From: Ophiosphaerella korrae
Lineage: Eukaryota > Ascomycota > Dothideomycetes > Pleosporales > Phaeosphaeriaceae
Assembly: GCA_028456385.1 (NCBI GenBank)
Contig: JALNQF010000078.1
Span: 1 to 64,000, forward strand
Length of the DNA: 64,000 nucleotides
Direction of reading: 5' to 3'
The position numbers were made by a program, and so were the translations under genes. Below the pieces are notes generated by a model. That model was not told the origin of the DNA. It worked only from the letters and a program-made list of their open reading frames with translations, and searched no databases. Position 1 is the first letter of the stretch; every line of letters begins with the position of its first letter. Below are positions 47,367 through 59,616 of the stretch, one piece after another.

Positions 47367-50300
47367 TCACTTCTTCGTCTGCTGCTGGCGTCTTACCTTC
47401 TCCCTCGCCCTCTGCCTTTTCTCCCGATCTGTAGCGTTTGGTGGTGTTGGAGGCATAGGGCCCCACGGATCCGGAGATTCATTTTGCTTCTTGTTGGCCG
47501 CTTTGGCGGGTCTTCTCCTAGGCGCCTTTTCGGCAACGCGATTTCCTCTATTAGCACGCCCTCCTCTTGTCTTCCTTGCTCTCCCTATACCCGTGGCTCT
47601 TGTGGCAGTCTCCTCCACGACTCCATTGCCAGCTATTCCCAGAGCCTCTTCAGTAGCCTTTTCAGCAGTCGATCCAAGAGCCTCCTCAGTAGCTTCTCCA
47701 GTACCCTCTCCAGTAGCCTCCCCGGTAGCCTCCCCGGTGGCCTCTCTAGTAGCCTCTTTAGTAGCCTCTTTAGTAGCCTCTTCGGTAACCTCTTTATTGG
47801 TCGATCCACGAGCCTCTTCAGTGTTTGATGTATGGGCTGCTTTAGTGGTCGATGTACGGGCTGCTTTAGTAGTCGATGCACGGGCTGCTTTAGTAGTCGA
47901 TCTACAGGCTCCTTCAGTAGGTGATTCACCAGCCTTTGCGATGATCTGCTCAACAGGCTTCTCAGCCTGCACCTCATCAGTAACACGTTTCCCTCTCTTA
48001 ACACGGCTTGCATTGCCCATCAGTCTCGCAATATATTCCTCAGGGTCCTCATCATCAGTAGCCTCTTCAGTAGTCGACCCATTATCCGCTTCAGCAGCCT
48101 GCATAACAGGCTCATCAGCAATAACCGGGGCAATCTTCTCAGCCTCCGCCTCCACTGGGAAGATCTGAAGCTCCCTCCCAAGATCGTCTAAAAATCTATC
48201 AGCGGCCTCGTCGCGGGCCTCCAGATTAACTTTCTCAACTTCGCCCGAAACAACGTCGTCGAGATCCTCTGCTTTGGAACCATGAATACTCTCATAGGTT
48301 GCCCGACAACTTGCACGATTTTGCTCCATAATCCAGTCAGCCGTTTGTTCCATAGCTATTTTCCGCTTCTGGGCAGGCGGCGATGAATCGTCATCCCTAC
48401 TATCGCTCCTGGATGAAGGCGAAGGTCGCTTACGTGGAGCTGTAGTGTTATTGTCATTGGCACCAAGGCCAGGACGCTGTTGCCTTTTCAGCCCCCAATG
48501 TTCCGGAACATATGAGCCAATGGGAAATTCTTCCTCTCTCCATGGCCAATTGTACCTTTTTGGGATATCCTTGCCAGAAACTTTCCCATTGGCATTTTCC
48601 CAATTTTGCAATCCTGTTCGTGTCGCCCAGAGGAGCTCCATGATTTGCGATCTATCGGCCGATTCGCTCATGAGACATTTCTGTACGAGGTGTTCTAGGG
48701 CATATGAGTAACTCTTGTTGTCCTGGAAATACTTCTTCTCGTGGTCGAACTTCTGTGTTGGTTCTTTAAATTCGGCATGTTTCTTTTCCATGAGTTGGAA
48801 CATGATGTTGCCAACGAGCCAAATATGAGAGCGTTCGTCTATAGGGTTCTTCCGATAGGGATTACGTTGGTTCAGCATCATTTCCTAGACTATGTGTGAG
48901 TATATCGCATGGAGTGCACTGTACCCATTAAGACCTTACTGGAGGTTGTTGGTATTTAGTTCCTTGTATTCGTCTCGCCTTTGGTCGTGGAATGCTTGCA
49001 AGACCAAAATCTATCATCTGAGGCGTCTTGTATGCCGGATACCAGTTTTCTTGGGCTTCTCCGAGAACAACATTCGCTAGCTTAATGTCAGGATTGATAA
49101 TTGACTTCCACAATACGGGGTCAATTTCGTGCTTCAATTGCTCGTTCGTTTTTTTCCTATCCTCGTCTAGGGGCTCTGTAGCAGTAATAGTTTTGCCTGT
49201 CAACATGAGATGCACTCCCTCAATAAGGGCACGAAATATAAGCCAGAGAAATGGTTCTGGTAATTGTCTGCCACTTAGTATTGTTAGCCGATGCATCAAA
49301 ACTGAACAAGGTATCATACAGTCCCATGCTCTCGTCCAATTCTGGAACTGAATCAACTATCAGATCGGATAGGGATCCGTAAGGCGCGAATTCGAGGTAA
49401 AAGTAAATGAGGTATTTATTTTCTGGACTTTTGCGTCTGAGGCTGTGATCAAGAAACTTCAGGATGTTCGGACAATTGAGGTCTGATAGCCGCTTGTGTA
49501 CTGTAGCCTCGGTTTGTATCGCCTCATCAGCGTGATGAAAGTCAGGTTCTCCTTGTACCTTTACAGTCATCCGCTATTCAACGTTGGTCAATCAGTTCAA
49601 GCCGCGTCAGGTTAGCACTTACCTCCTCGACTTGCCCATATTCACTGATCAGGGCGAACAAATGGATGATCCTACGCGCACCACGACGATGTTCATTTTG
49701 ATAAATCGTTTTTTCGAATTTCCAGAACGATTCTGGGCTATCGTTAGGCCTGATTGTAGCTCTGATTTTCGCCCTGATTTCGTCTATGTCATCAAAAGTG
49801 GGGGGTGGTAGCTGAGGTAGGCCATCAATCTCTTTTAGTTCATTTGAGTGCACAAAGTTGTTGCCTGAAAAGTCGTCGCCTGTTACCACTCCAGGGTTGA
49901 GTATTGGATGTTTACTCCTATCGTAATTTTGTTTGGCAACCTCACAATAGTATCGAATACCTTCTATGTTTTGTTGGTTTTTGCTTTCCTTCCAGTCCGC
50001 CAGGATGCTGCTTTCTAAGGCATCTGTTGAAACAATCTTAGCTCTCTATCTCCAAATAGTTAGTGCACTTACTTTGGTTGATCGACGGTAGACTCATAGA
50101 TTGTTTTCCAACAACGTACCACCCAAAACGTTCACGGTCAGAAAGTGGAAGTGAGGCTCGGAACTCCTCCATCATTTTACTTAGGCGGAAGTTTTTTTTT
50201 TCTAGCCGTGGATCGGGGTTTTCGAATCCAACTTGTATCATTTTCTGGCGCAGGGGTTTTTGATCGTTCCAAATTTGTCTCCATGATGCTGCATCAACTT

Positions 50301-50529
50301 TTACAAAGCTCCGGGTTAGCGACTACCATATATGCGGAATGCAGACCTACTCACCTGATGCCCGTTTTATTCTGAGTCCAATTGTGAATAATCGAAACTC
50401 TTCTCTGTATTGAGAGGGCAAGGTGTCATGGAATTTCTGCTCTTCTGGGCGAAAATTGTACAGGAAATCCATCTGTTCGATATACCTAGACCGCAGCTCC
50501 GCAGGGCGAGGCACTCTAGAGTCAGCCAT
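47367..50529 (-). CDS. Protein kinase-like protein with repetitive C-terminal tail
   Basis: Six exons on the minus strand: 50529-50355, 50297-50073, 50023-49623, 49573-49320, 49267-48940 and 48884-47367, giving 966 aa; all junctions keep phase. A ~260-residue N-terminal extension precedes the kinase fold: M-T-V-K-V (probable ATP Lys), E-A-T-V-H-K-R-L (helix C Glu), then the catalytic loop I-N-P-D-I-K-L-A-N (H-R-D replaced by N-P-D, but catalytic Asp, Lys and Asn kept), I-D-F-G-L-A (DFG), Q-P-P-E-M and I-W-L-V-G. The ~480-residue tail is disordered, acidic, then built of 8-residue (S-T-T-K-A-A-R-A-like) and 4-residue (E-A-T-K/G) repeats, ending in basic residues. Activity is plausible but unproven. 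This kinase-like type is common in Pleosporales; its role is unknown. Confidence 0.8.
47690..47907 (-). repeat. Coding minisatellites in the kinase-like gene tail
   Basis: 12-bp units (GTAGCCTCT-type on the plus strand, about 47690-47795) encode E-A-T-x on the minus strand. Three 24-bp units at 47836-47907 encode the 8-residue repeat. All units are multiples of three, so copy number can vary without breaking the frame. Confidence 0.8.
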
Positions 50530-50958
50530 ATTGAAGGTTAGATGTCAATAGACAGAGAGGGGGATTGTTGGCTGAAAAGAGATGGTAAATTTCCGTAGCA
50601 GTTGCGTCTTGTCGATAGTTGACCAAACAAGCAATCAACAAACGTACTGTAGCCATCATATGTGCGATGGAGAATAGGTCAAACTGCCTTTGACGAATAA
50701 TGGCTTTGTCAAGAGCTCCAAAGCAAACGAGTTTGCACAAAGGCATTGTGATGGAGTGTAAACACCATGTTGGCCAGGCAAGGTGTCTACAGTCTTTGAC
50801 GAAGCCGCCTATTGTCATAGTCTTGTCTTATTGTCGCAATATGAGGTGAATAATTATTATTACTAATTTAGACTTTCAGCGAAGTTTTATCTATATCGCG
50901 ACTGGGTAAGAAAAATATTTACAATTCATAGCGTCATTCAGTAAAGCAATAGATCCGT
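50530..50958. other. Intergenic between the kinase-like and ERG1 genes
   Basis: It contains a 98-codon minus-strand ORF (50522-50818) with no motifs that overlaps the kinase start. The likely content is the kinase promoter and the ERG1 3' UTR. Confidence 0.4.
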
Positions 50959-52592
50959 CTATTGTCTGACCTCAGCTACCAAATAGGGACCAATAACCAT
51001 GGCGGCAGTCCATATAATCATGACACTCTCCACAAAAATAACATATGGCGCTTTCCAGACGGGAACTTCGTGTAGTCTGCACCAAACGGCATAGAAGGCG
51101 ACGCTGAAAAAATGATAGACGAGGACTAGAGGGTTCCGAATAAGGCCGCCGAGGAGACCGACAGGCTCTGAGATGGCTTTGCCGCCAAGCTGAAAGTATT
51201 GAAAGCAGCCATTCTTCAGCGCGGTCAAATTGGGGTTGTTTGCGGCGAAGAGCGAGTACAAGGCCATGGCGAGGATGTTGATGACTGAGGAGCCGGATTT
51301 TCGGGACCAGTGGAATGTGGACATGGCTGAAAGGACGGCCGAGGTGTCTTCGAGGCTGGGGACGTTTCTAGGAGAGAGAAGGGTAGAGAGGGTGACGACG
51401 TCGTTGAAGGCAACGGTCATGCCACCTCCTGTCAAGGGATGTCGCATGTTCATGGCATCGCCGAGGATTATCAGGCCGGGGGTCTTCTGTGTGGCGGGAG
51501 GGAGGAAGGAGTTGGGCATGGAGCGCAGCTTCCCTGCTTCGAGTGCTTTCCTGAACGAGGGTCGTACACACTCGGGGAGGTTTGGCAGCACATGATTGAG
51601 CATGTGGTTCTTGACACCGCCAACCTTGACGCTCGCACTGGGCAGATCCTTTGGTATATCGATAAGGATGCGGGTCTCGTGTGTGCCGATCTGGTAGATC
51701 AGGATGGGGGGTTCGTTGGAGAGAACGACGTGGCCATGGAAGGGCATGGGCAGCTCAGCATCGATCAGCTCCAAGGCCCAGAACTTGCTGCGCATCTGGG
51801 GCTGGTATGGGATATATTCCTTGCGAAACTTGGAGTCATAGCCGTCGGCCACGAGCGTGATGGCGCCAAAGTAGTAGTCCTTGGTGCCCGCAGTCTGGGA
51901 CTCGACGCCGAGCACCTGGCCCTCGCTCTTGACGACATCGGTGACAATGGTCTCGACAATGGTGACGTTGGGCGCGGCCCGGGCCTTTGCGCGCAGCTTG
52001 GAGATGAAGCGGCCGTGGTGAAAGGAGCGGCCTTCTGGGCGCTTGGTGGGGTTTGGCGAGAGAAGATTGCTGGGGTATGGGATGGAGACGGGCTCGCCGT
52101 GGTAGGAGACCTGGTAGCCAAGGCAGGGAATGGCGTCAATGCCATCGAGGCAGTCTGCGCGGTGGTGGTCATGTTAGTCGTGGCGAGGGGTCTCGTGGTG
52201 AGGGCAAAGGGGGCAAATAGAGAAAAGAGAAAAGATAGCAAAGACGCACCCCTCATGCCCAGCTGCTCCAGCGCATTCACGCCGCCGGGCTGCAGCAACT
52301 CGCCCACAATCCGGTCTGGCTCCTTGAGGCTCTTCTCCAGGAGTATCACGCTCCTGCCCTGGTTGCCAAACGCAACAGCCGCCGCGCAGCCCACCACGCC
52401 GGCGCCCACAATCACCACATCCGCCTCATGATGCTGCACCCGCCGCTGTTCCTTGGAGTCGCTTGTCCGTGTTGTGCCCGACTTGGGCGCTTGGCACGTC
52501 GAGCTGCCTCGCGCGCGCACATTTGGTGGCTGCGACGCCGACACGCTGGGCGGCAATCCAGCAATCCTGCTTCCGGAAAATATTGTGAGCAT
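50959..52592 (-). CDS. ERG1: Squalene epoxidase (squalene monooxygenase)
   Basis: Exons are 52592-52250 and 52154-50959 (95-nt intron), giving 512 aa. It oxidises squalene to 2,3-oxidosqualene, the first oxygenation in ergosterol synthesis and the target of allylamines such as terbinafine; it acts at the ER and lipid droplets. Visible: FAD Rossmann motif V-V-I-V-G-A-G-V-V-G-C (residues ~60-75) ending in L-L-E-K; E-L-L-Q-P-G-G; the second FAD motif V-A-D-G-Y-D-S-K-F-R; G-D-A-M-N-M-R-H-P-L-T-G-G-G-M-T-V-A; and a hydrophobic C-terminal membrane region. The start is the ATG before L-T-I-F-S-G; an in-frame upstream ATG at 52793 gives an unlikely basic leader. Many fungi carry two paralogues, so this may be one of them. 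Confidence 0.95.
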
Positions 52593-53279
52593 GGTGGAGG
52601 TGTTGGCGTGGGAGTGTTGGTGACGGTGGAGGGTGTTGGCCACTGCAATGGCTGTTCCTGACTTGTTATTTCGTTGGTGGCGAATGGGCCATCTTAAAGT
52701 GCATGATGCCCACCCGCCATCGTGCGTCCAGCAATCGGCGGTGACCCTTTTCTGCCAGGGGGCCCACTGGCCGCGCCGACAAGGGGCAACCACTGTGGCG
52801 TGAAGGTCGCCTCACCCCACCGATTTCAACCCTGCATCGAACCATTGTCGGTCGTCGTGCAAACAAAGCCACCTGATACTGTCATTTCTGGTCAAGCTTT
52901 GTGCTGGCTCTGCGAATTGTGACGAATAGGCTCTTGCGAGCTGGTATATTTATTTGACGGCGCTGAAAAATGCCAATGCCTGCCACACCCCATGGCCCGA
53001 CAGCACTAGAAATTATGAAATAACACAAGATAAGGTGTAGGTGTGTGAAAAGTCAAAAGAAACGTTCCGTCATAGTGCCCATACATCCATCCACATCCAT
53101 GGTCTCGCAGCCAGTCCCATCTTTCCCCCATTCCAACCAAACAAGTGTGCCGGCAAAAGCAGCCTAGAAATGACCAAGAAAACGCCTGGCTGTGTAAGTT
53201 TTGCTGGAAAGTAGAAGAATACCAAAGATCAATCACCAAACCCAACTAAGCCCTCCCGTACTCGAAACCCAACCACATC
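52593..53279. other. Intergenic, ERG1 promoter region
   Basis: About 690 bp with no supported gene. Only short ORFs antisense to or upstream of ERG1. Confidence 0.4.
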
Positions 53280-54783
53280 TTAAAAGGCAACGCCTGGAGG
53301 GTGCTGCATCGACTTGGCAAACATTGGTGACGCCAATGGGGTATCCACTTCCGCAATGGTAGAGTGTCGTCCAGCAATGCGCTTGGCCTCGACCACTTGC
53401 ACCGCACCTATTTGCGAGTTGCGATAGTATGCCTCGTAGAACTCGCTTAGCCGTGAGTCCTGGCTGTTCGGCGGCGCGAGATGGGAGCTGGACTCGGCTG
53501 CGTTGTTGTCTACGGATAGCACCATCGATGTGCCTCGAGATTCGTCAGTGGAAGAGAAGCCATAGTTGTATGTATCGGTGGATGCTGCCGAAACCATGCG
53601 GTTATTCTGATTCTCGGATGTCTGGTACGCTTCAAATGTGCTGATCCGCTTTTGACTGTACATGCTGCTGGCATCACTGGCGTCTCGTTTGTGGGTTGGG
53701 GCGAGCGCTTGCGGCTGAGGGATCGGGGCAGTGGTAGGGTGTGTGGACTCAGTAGCTTGGAGAAGTCAGGAGAACGCCCACAAAATGTATTAAATGCTAA
53801 AGATACACAAAACGCACCAGGAAAGACGCTACCTACTCGGGTACGGGCGCGGTGGATAGCTATACTCCGGTGAAGGAGAGCGCGATTCGTTGCGGACTGC
53901 GATAGCCGGGGGAGTGGGAAGTTGGCCTGCTGGTGGATTACCAGGAGAGGGAGTGGGCGACGTGGCTGGCGAGTTGTTGAACGAGGCAGTTTGTGACTTT
54001 GCGCTGCCTTTTACATCATGGTAGGTTACCTGGAGAGCGTCGGGCATGGGGATGGAAGGCGCGGGCGAGTAGTGTTGCGGGTGGAAGTCTTGCGATCGCG
54101 AAGGGTTGCCACGGGGAGTCATGTATTCATCGCCGCTGTCCGAGCCAGTTGGCGATGGTGAACCGCGGGGATGGCCAGGAGAGGGAGGGACCTGAAGGGA
54201 CATGTCGACTGCTCCATGTCTTCCAGTCAACTCGGCTTCAGAAGGGCTTAGCTTCGAGGTAGGTGGTGACTTTCGTCGTTCACTGGCGCCTAGGTTCAAG
54301 CTCAGAACACTGTTGTTCGCAGAACTTCCCTTCATCAGCGGCGAGTTGGCTCCTCCTCCTAAGGTGTTGGAGCTCATAGAGGGGACACCCGTCACAGACC
54401 CAGCTCTTGAAGTCGGGCGAGACTGCGCGACACCAGCGTAGAAACCAGCCTCGATGGCGCGAATACCAAATAGATCTCCCTCATCCTTTTCGCGTTGGTT
54501 GAGTTCCACCTGGTCTTCCCTAGAGCCGGCCTCAAGCTCTTCTTTCTTTACAATTTTCTTTAACCTAAAATAGTGTGAGTAACACTTCAAGGAACGATCA
54601 ATCGTCTCTACTTACTTCCTGCGGTCAAAGAATACTTTGACAAGTCCAGCAACGAAGACTAACACAAGCAGGCCACAGAATATGACACTACACTCATTAG
54701 TACCAACGAAGGACGTGCAACACCGCTTCTTACATGTATTTGTAGGCCAACTGTAGGTCTCCAAACCAGTTTGACCCTGACAT
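53280..54783 (-). CDS. Single-pass membrane protein with long disordered tail
   Basis: Four exons on the minus strand: 54783-54734, 54687-54616, 54564-53837 and 53755-53280, giving 441 aa; phases agree and introns are 46, 51 and 81 nt. A short N-terminus (M-S-G-S-N-W-F-G-D-L) leads straight into one transmembrane helix (residues ~17-36: V-I-F-C-G-L-L-V-L-V-F-V-A-G-L-V), followed by basic residues (F-F-D-R-R-K-L-K-K). Topology is therefore probably N-out, C-in. The remaining ~400 residues are Ser/Pro/Thr-rich with S-P and S-P-x-P clusters (potential phosphosites). I do not recognise the family; a signalling or scaffold role is only a guess. The first two small exons were found by splice sites and by restoring the helix. 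Confidence 0.7.
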
Positions 54784-57109
54784 TATTGCTACGAGCTCGA
54801 CTAGATCGAGCTTGGATTATTGGTGGAACCTGTGCGTGCTGGTGCGTAACGTGGAAGCTGTGATAAACGATTGAATAGAGGTTGAATCAAGGGTCCATTA
54901 GCTGGGTGAAAAAGTTATTCGGATCCTCAATGGCACATTTGAGGAAGTGGTAGTCCAAGAAAGGAAGGTGTATATAGGCAGAATGTTTCAAATAGGCACA
55001 CGCAATATAGAGAGAGCCCAGTTGGTATTGCTTGGAAAGGAAGGGACGTGTGGAAAGTACACACTTTAAGGAATGACTAGGGGAGGAAAACACAAGTATT
55101 CAAAGAGAGCAGAGGCGAGATGGGAGGAAGACGAGGTAGAAGAGGCCCGCCGCAGCAGGCGCGCGCTGCCTGGTCCAGCCTGGCGCCATACCGACCCATA
55201 CTTTCGGTCGGCACGTTGGCTCACGATCTAAAAGTGGATGACAGCCTAGACACCGTGCCTCCCTTCCAAGCGAAGACAAAGGCCAATCATGACCAGCTGA
55301 GCTTTGCACAGTGGCTGAAAGGAAGACCAGCTTGGGGCCCTAGCTCTTCCGGTCATGGTAGTGTTTGAGGACGCCATCCGCATTCGGAGCCAGCCCTGCA
55401 GTTGTATCAGATTCTAGCTAGGTACATGCATGCGGCAAGTCTTCGGGTCTTGTTAAGGTCCAGTCGTCTTTGGATCAGCTCCCGTCCATGTTTCTGGGGA
55501 CGTCAAAGAGAACTCCATTATCGTGAGATATTTCAGCATCTCAGCGACGCTGACGCGCTGGCTACGGAATGGCCGTCATGCACTGTGATTGTCCAGCCGT
55601 GTCGAGCCCTAAGGCTTTGCAAAATGTCATTTGGCGGGCTGACAAAAGTATGATTCGCTCTCGTCCCGCATACCCCTGAAGCCGAGGACGAACTAGCACA
55701 GGAACAGGAAAAGCAACAGGCTAAGGAGATCCACCGACCCGCATTCGTGGACTTGGCAGGGGAGAGCGAAAAGAGCGCGTAGACCAATGGTCAAGCTAAG
55801 CGTAAGACGGCGTGCCATTACTTTCTGACCACTATTTCCAGCACGAGGGGTTACCATTCCGACGGGGTAATAAGCTTTTCGCCCACGCAAGCCATGGACC
55901 GTGGGACTTCTCAGAGTCTCGGACCAGTTCTCAAGGTCCCACAGATGCCGTGGTTGCGCCGCAGTGTTGAAAGAACGGAGAGAGCCATGGCAGCTTGTCG
56001 AACATCACCGTCTAAATGCAAGCGGCCTGAGGTTGATGTTGAGCACGATGATCGATCGCAAGACTGGCATAGCCTATAGAATCTGGTGTGCTCCCTCGCG
56101 TGCGCTGTCACACACAAGGAAAGGCCTGACAAATGCGACCAGTGTCGCACTACGATAGAACTGGCAGACGCCTGTCCAAAATGAAACAGCGACCACTCCC
56201 GTGAACGTGAGTTCAAACTTCCGACTCGCGCATCACATGTATTGCATTGGTTTTTGCTTCGTGTGTTGCCGATTTTGGCAAAAGGCCGGAAACCTCTGGG
56301 ACTGGGCTGATCATCATCTCAACTCGAGCTACTCGAGATGGCCAAAGGCTAGACTGTTTGCATCAACGCAGCGCTGGTTCTAGAGCAACGGAGCAAAAAG
56401 GCATCAAGCGTTTTTCTGACGTTGGGCGCCGTGGGTGGGCTTGTTGGTCAACCAATTCCCCTTTGTTATGGCGCCAGTGGGCGCCGAGTCAGATTGTGGC
56501 CCCAAGCCTCAACATCGGTACTGACGGTAAGCAAAAGGAGGCAGACCCGGGTCATAATTGGAATCGAAATTGCTGTGCTGCTCGCGATGAGGGGCTCTCA
56601 AGATTAGGCATTATCGATTGTCAGCTTGGCTCATGGTGGAAATGAGGAAAATTGGAACCATCGTCATTCCGCTGAGAGGCTGGCACGTGGCTGGCTTCAA
56701 GGCTGTTGCTCAGCGCATCGAAGTTGGCTTGACAGAATGTTGGTCGAATTAGCCCTACCAAATGTATGCACCATTAGGTATTCTCCTTGTTCCTATTGCC
56801 GGCGGGACTGGGGAATGAGAGCGGAGTAGATAAAGGCCTATGCTGCACTCGCTGCGTTCGTCGTGGGGAGCTGAGTTCGTATCGGGTGATCAACGCGTAA
56901 AGTCGCTCGGTCCCACTGAGCGCCCATGATACATGAATGGGGTGCAAGGCCGCCTTACAGTCCCAAGCGCGGTGAGCCCCATAGTTTGAAAGAGAAATCG
57001 CGACGGTAAAGAAAGTCTTGGCAGAAGTCGTGATCTTTGTCGCATGACGCAGCAATTGGAGCTGGCCTACCACTCTTGATAGCCACTCAACTTCAACCAC
57101 GGTATAATC
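54784..57109. other. Gene-poor region, nothing recognisable
   Basis: About 2.3 kb. Several 60-130 codon ORFs on both strands overlap each other and show no motifs. The first ~300 bp is the promoter of the membrane-protein gene. One short plus-strand stretch near 55675-55780 is Glu/Gln/Lys-rich and might be part of a lost exon. Confidence 0.4.
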
Positions 57110-58153
57110 ATGGTAGCTAATTCTAAATCATCAGGCCAGTCGAAGGTCCTCAGCGTAGAGCCATTGGTCAGTATTCTCTAAGATTGAGGTGAGACATGTT
57201 TCTGATCCTCGTAGAGCAATACGGACGCACGATGGGCCACCCTAGTCAAGTATGTAAGCAGCCAGCTATGAATACCGACTCATCCAGGCCTGTCTTCATC
57301 TCGGTTCTCATCGCATCATTGACTGTTTCAGAATCACGTACACTGACCCTCATGGTGTCGAGCGCACATGGGAGTCAGGAGAACGCCTCACTCGCCCCAA
57401 AGGCTGTGATATTGATGGTATTGGTGTTGCAGCTATTCTGCAGGACCCAGCGAAGCCAAATGAGGAGCCTCGCATTATTCTTCAGAAGCAATGGCGACCG
57501 CCTATCAACCAAACTGTCATCGAAGTTCCTGCAGGCCTAATCGATCCAAACGAGACACCAGAGACCTGCGCTCTGCGCGAGCTGAAAGAAGAGACAGGCT
57601 ACGTGGGCAAGGTTTTGACAGATAAATCCTTTGATGTCTCTCCCATTATGTACAATGGTAAGTTCACTGTAGCGCCGATGTTGAGTGCCTTCCATGCTGG
57701 TGCATAATTAAACTTCCCGCCTGCGCTTTTGATGCTCGTTCATGTACCGTCTCAACCATAGAATACTTCATGTGCTAGCTCGCAGCAGGCACCCAAGGTA
57801 CTCAACCTCCCCGCACTCACATCGAACTTTAGTCTACTTAATGCATGCTTGGTAATTGTTCAACTTTCTGCGTCCCATGGTTTCTTCCATCTTTATGCTG
57901 ATAGTCACCAGATCCGGGCTTTTGCAACACAAATCTTCGCATGGTGCATGTAACTGTCGATCTCTCACTTCCCGAGAATCAGAATCCCCAACCTAAACTA
58001 GAGGATGACGAATTCATCGAGACTTTCTCCGTCCACTTGAGTGATCTCTGGAACGAATGCAGACGGTTTGAACAAAGAGGTTACGCAATCGATGCTAGAG
58101 TTGGCACTCTAGCTGAGGGGATCGAGTTTGCAAAACGATGGAAGCTAGCTTGA
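57110..58153 (+). CDS. YSA1: ADP-sugar diphosphatase, NUDIX family (Ysa1-like)
   Basis: Four exons: 57110-57166, 57215-57249, 57332-57657 and 57912-58153, giving 219 aa. It hydrolyses ADP-ribose to AMP and ribose 5-phosphate. The start reads M-V-A-N-S-K and continues K-V-L-S-V-E-P-L, joined across the first intron to S-N-T-D-A-R-W-A-T-L-V-K and then I-T-Y-T-D-P, a typical Ysa1 N-terminus. The NUDIX box is perfect: G-L-I-D-P-N-E, seven residues, R-E-L-K-E-E-T-G-Y. The last exon carries D-P-G-F-C-N-T-N-L and E-G-I-E-F-A-K-R-W. Intron 3 is 254 nt, five times longer than its neighbours. It is probably cytosolic. Confidence 0.9.
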
Positions 58154-59616
58154 ACTGAAGACATGACACAAATGCATGACCTGGCCATCTATGATCATTA
58201 TTTTGTAGTCTTAGGATGAGGGATCCTCTGGCAACTTAACTATGGAGGTAAAAAAGCTAGGATCCCGGATAAAACATCCCACACGATAGACTTCAAAGAG
58301 AGCGATTGGCTGGTGTTGCATATTGGCGTTGGGAACGTCAGGCGCCGAATGAGAAGAGACGTACACAGACATTCCCATATTCCTAGAAAGAAAAGCAGGC
58401 CATAATTGATTGGCATATTCAATTTTAGAAACTGTTACATCTATCTTATTGATTCCCTCGGCTAACTCTATCTACCAATTTTCAAATCCTACTACTATCC
58501 ATATATTACCAACTCACATCAACGTCGCCAGTCCATCAATTCGTTCTCCACCTATCGTCATTGCGCCAGCAAATCTGCCGATCGATCTTCTCGCTTAACA
58601 CTTCGCCTTCGCTTCTTCCAAACCCCTCCCCTCCTCTCGGTAAACTGAAAAAGTGAGAAAATCACACTCCTTGTGTTCATGCTAGATGCACATAATAGAT
58701 TATACACTGTCAAATACTTTAATTAGGAATCATCGATTACTCCGGCTATCCTTGTAGATACGTCGGAGTAAGGTTCTAGGTAGCCTAAGTGTCTTCGGCT
58801 GCTACATCTTGGGTGGTCCAAATGTCCAAATCCCACTTTTCCAGTAGACTGAGAGCCCTCCTATCACCCGGCTTGACTTCAATAACCAAGGTAAGTCTCT
58901 CTTTCCCCCACACAATACTCCATTGGTTCGCTAGAATGGTCCGGTGGCACATGCATACCCGATGCGCAGAGTGCAGATGCATGTGTTTATCCATCAACCC
59001 TGACACCTTGTGAAAGCGAAAATTAAAAAAAACTCACTTTTGTCTGCCTTCCGCAAGTAGCCGTATGAACCTATTGAAGACATCTGTGCGTTAAAGCAGG
59101 GCTTGGAAAACGCACATGTGACATGTGGAGAAGTTGGGATGGAGAGGATTAATCCTTCAACAACGGTTTATTACATCCTGAGATAGAAGACTAGGTTTCG
59201 CAGGAACACTTGCATTGCAGCTTGCATGTGCTTTGCATGTTGCGCATAACGCACTCAAGCGTGCATGATGATACAATATATTTTATGGTCTTGCTGATCA
59301 AGCACGTGTCGGTCCATTATGCATAGGATTCGGTCACACGCATAGGTATTTATTTTTCGTGTGGTGATACAAAGTCTCCTCGGCTTTCGCTACGCGATGT
59401 ATGCTGCAATGGATTGACAACTAGGTTTACAGATTTCACTTGATGAAGATCAAACGGCTTGTCTCGTCGCAGTAATAACACTTTATGCAGTTCTCCCCGC
59501 TACCGGCAGATAGAACAGTTCTCGCTTAGCACCGGGTACGTTTAGCTGGAGAATCCAGATTGCATGCTCTGTACTTCATTCCACAGTTCACTTAATGCCG
59601 GGCCTTCTGTTTGTAG
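58154..59616. other. Gene-poor region, nothing recognisable
   Basis: About 1.5 kb with short ORFs only. No RNA gene or repeat was identified. A strong GTAAGT donor near 58891 is not accompanied by a convincing exon. Confidence 0.4.

Noticed and set aside
47275..48168. 297-codon plus-strand ORF opposite the kinase-like gene tail
   Set aside because: It is the antisense reading of the E-A-T-type minisatellites. The minus strand has consistent splicing and kinase motifs.
51439..52431. 330-codon plus-strand ORF opposite ERG1
   Set aside because: Antisense shadow of squalene epoxidase, whose FAD motifs lie on the minus strand.
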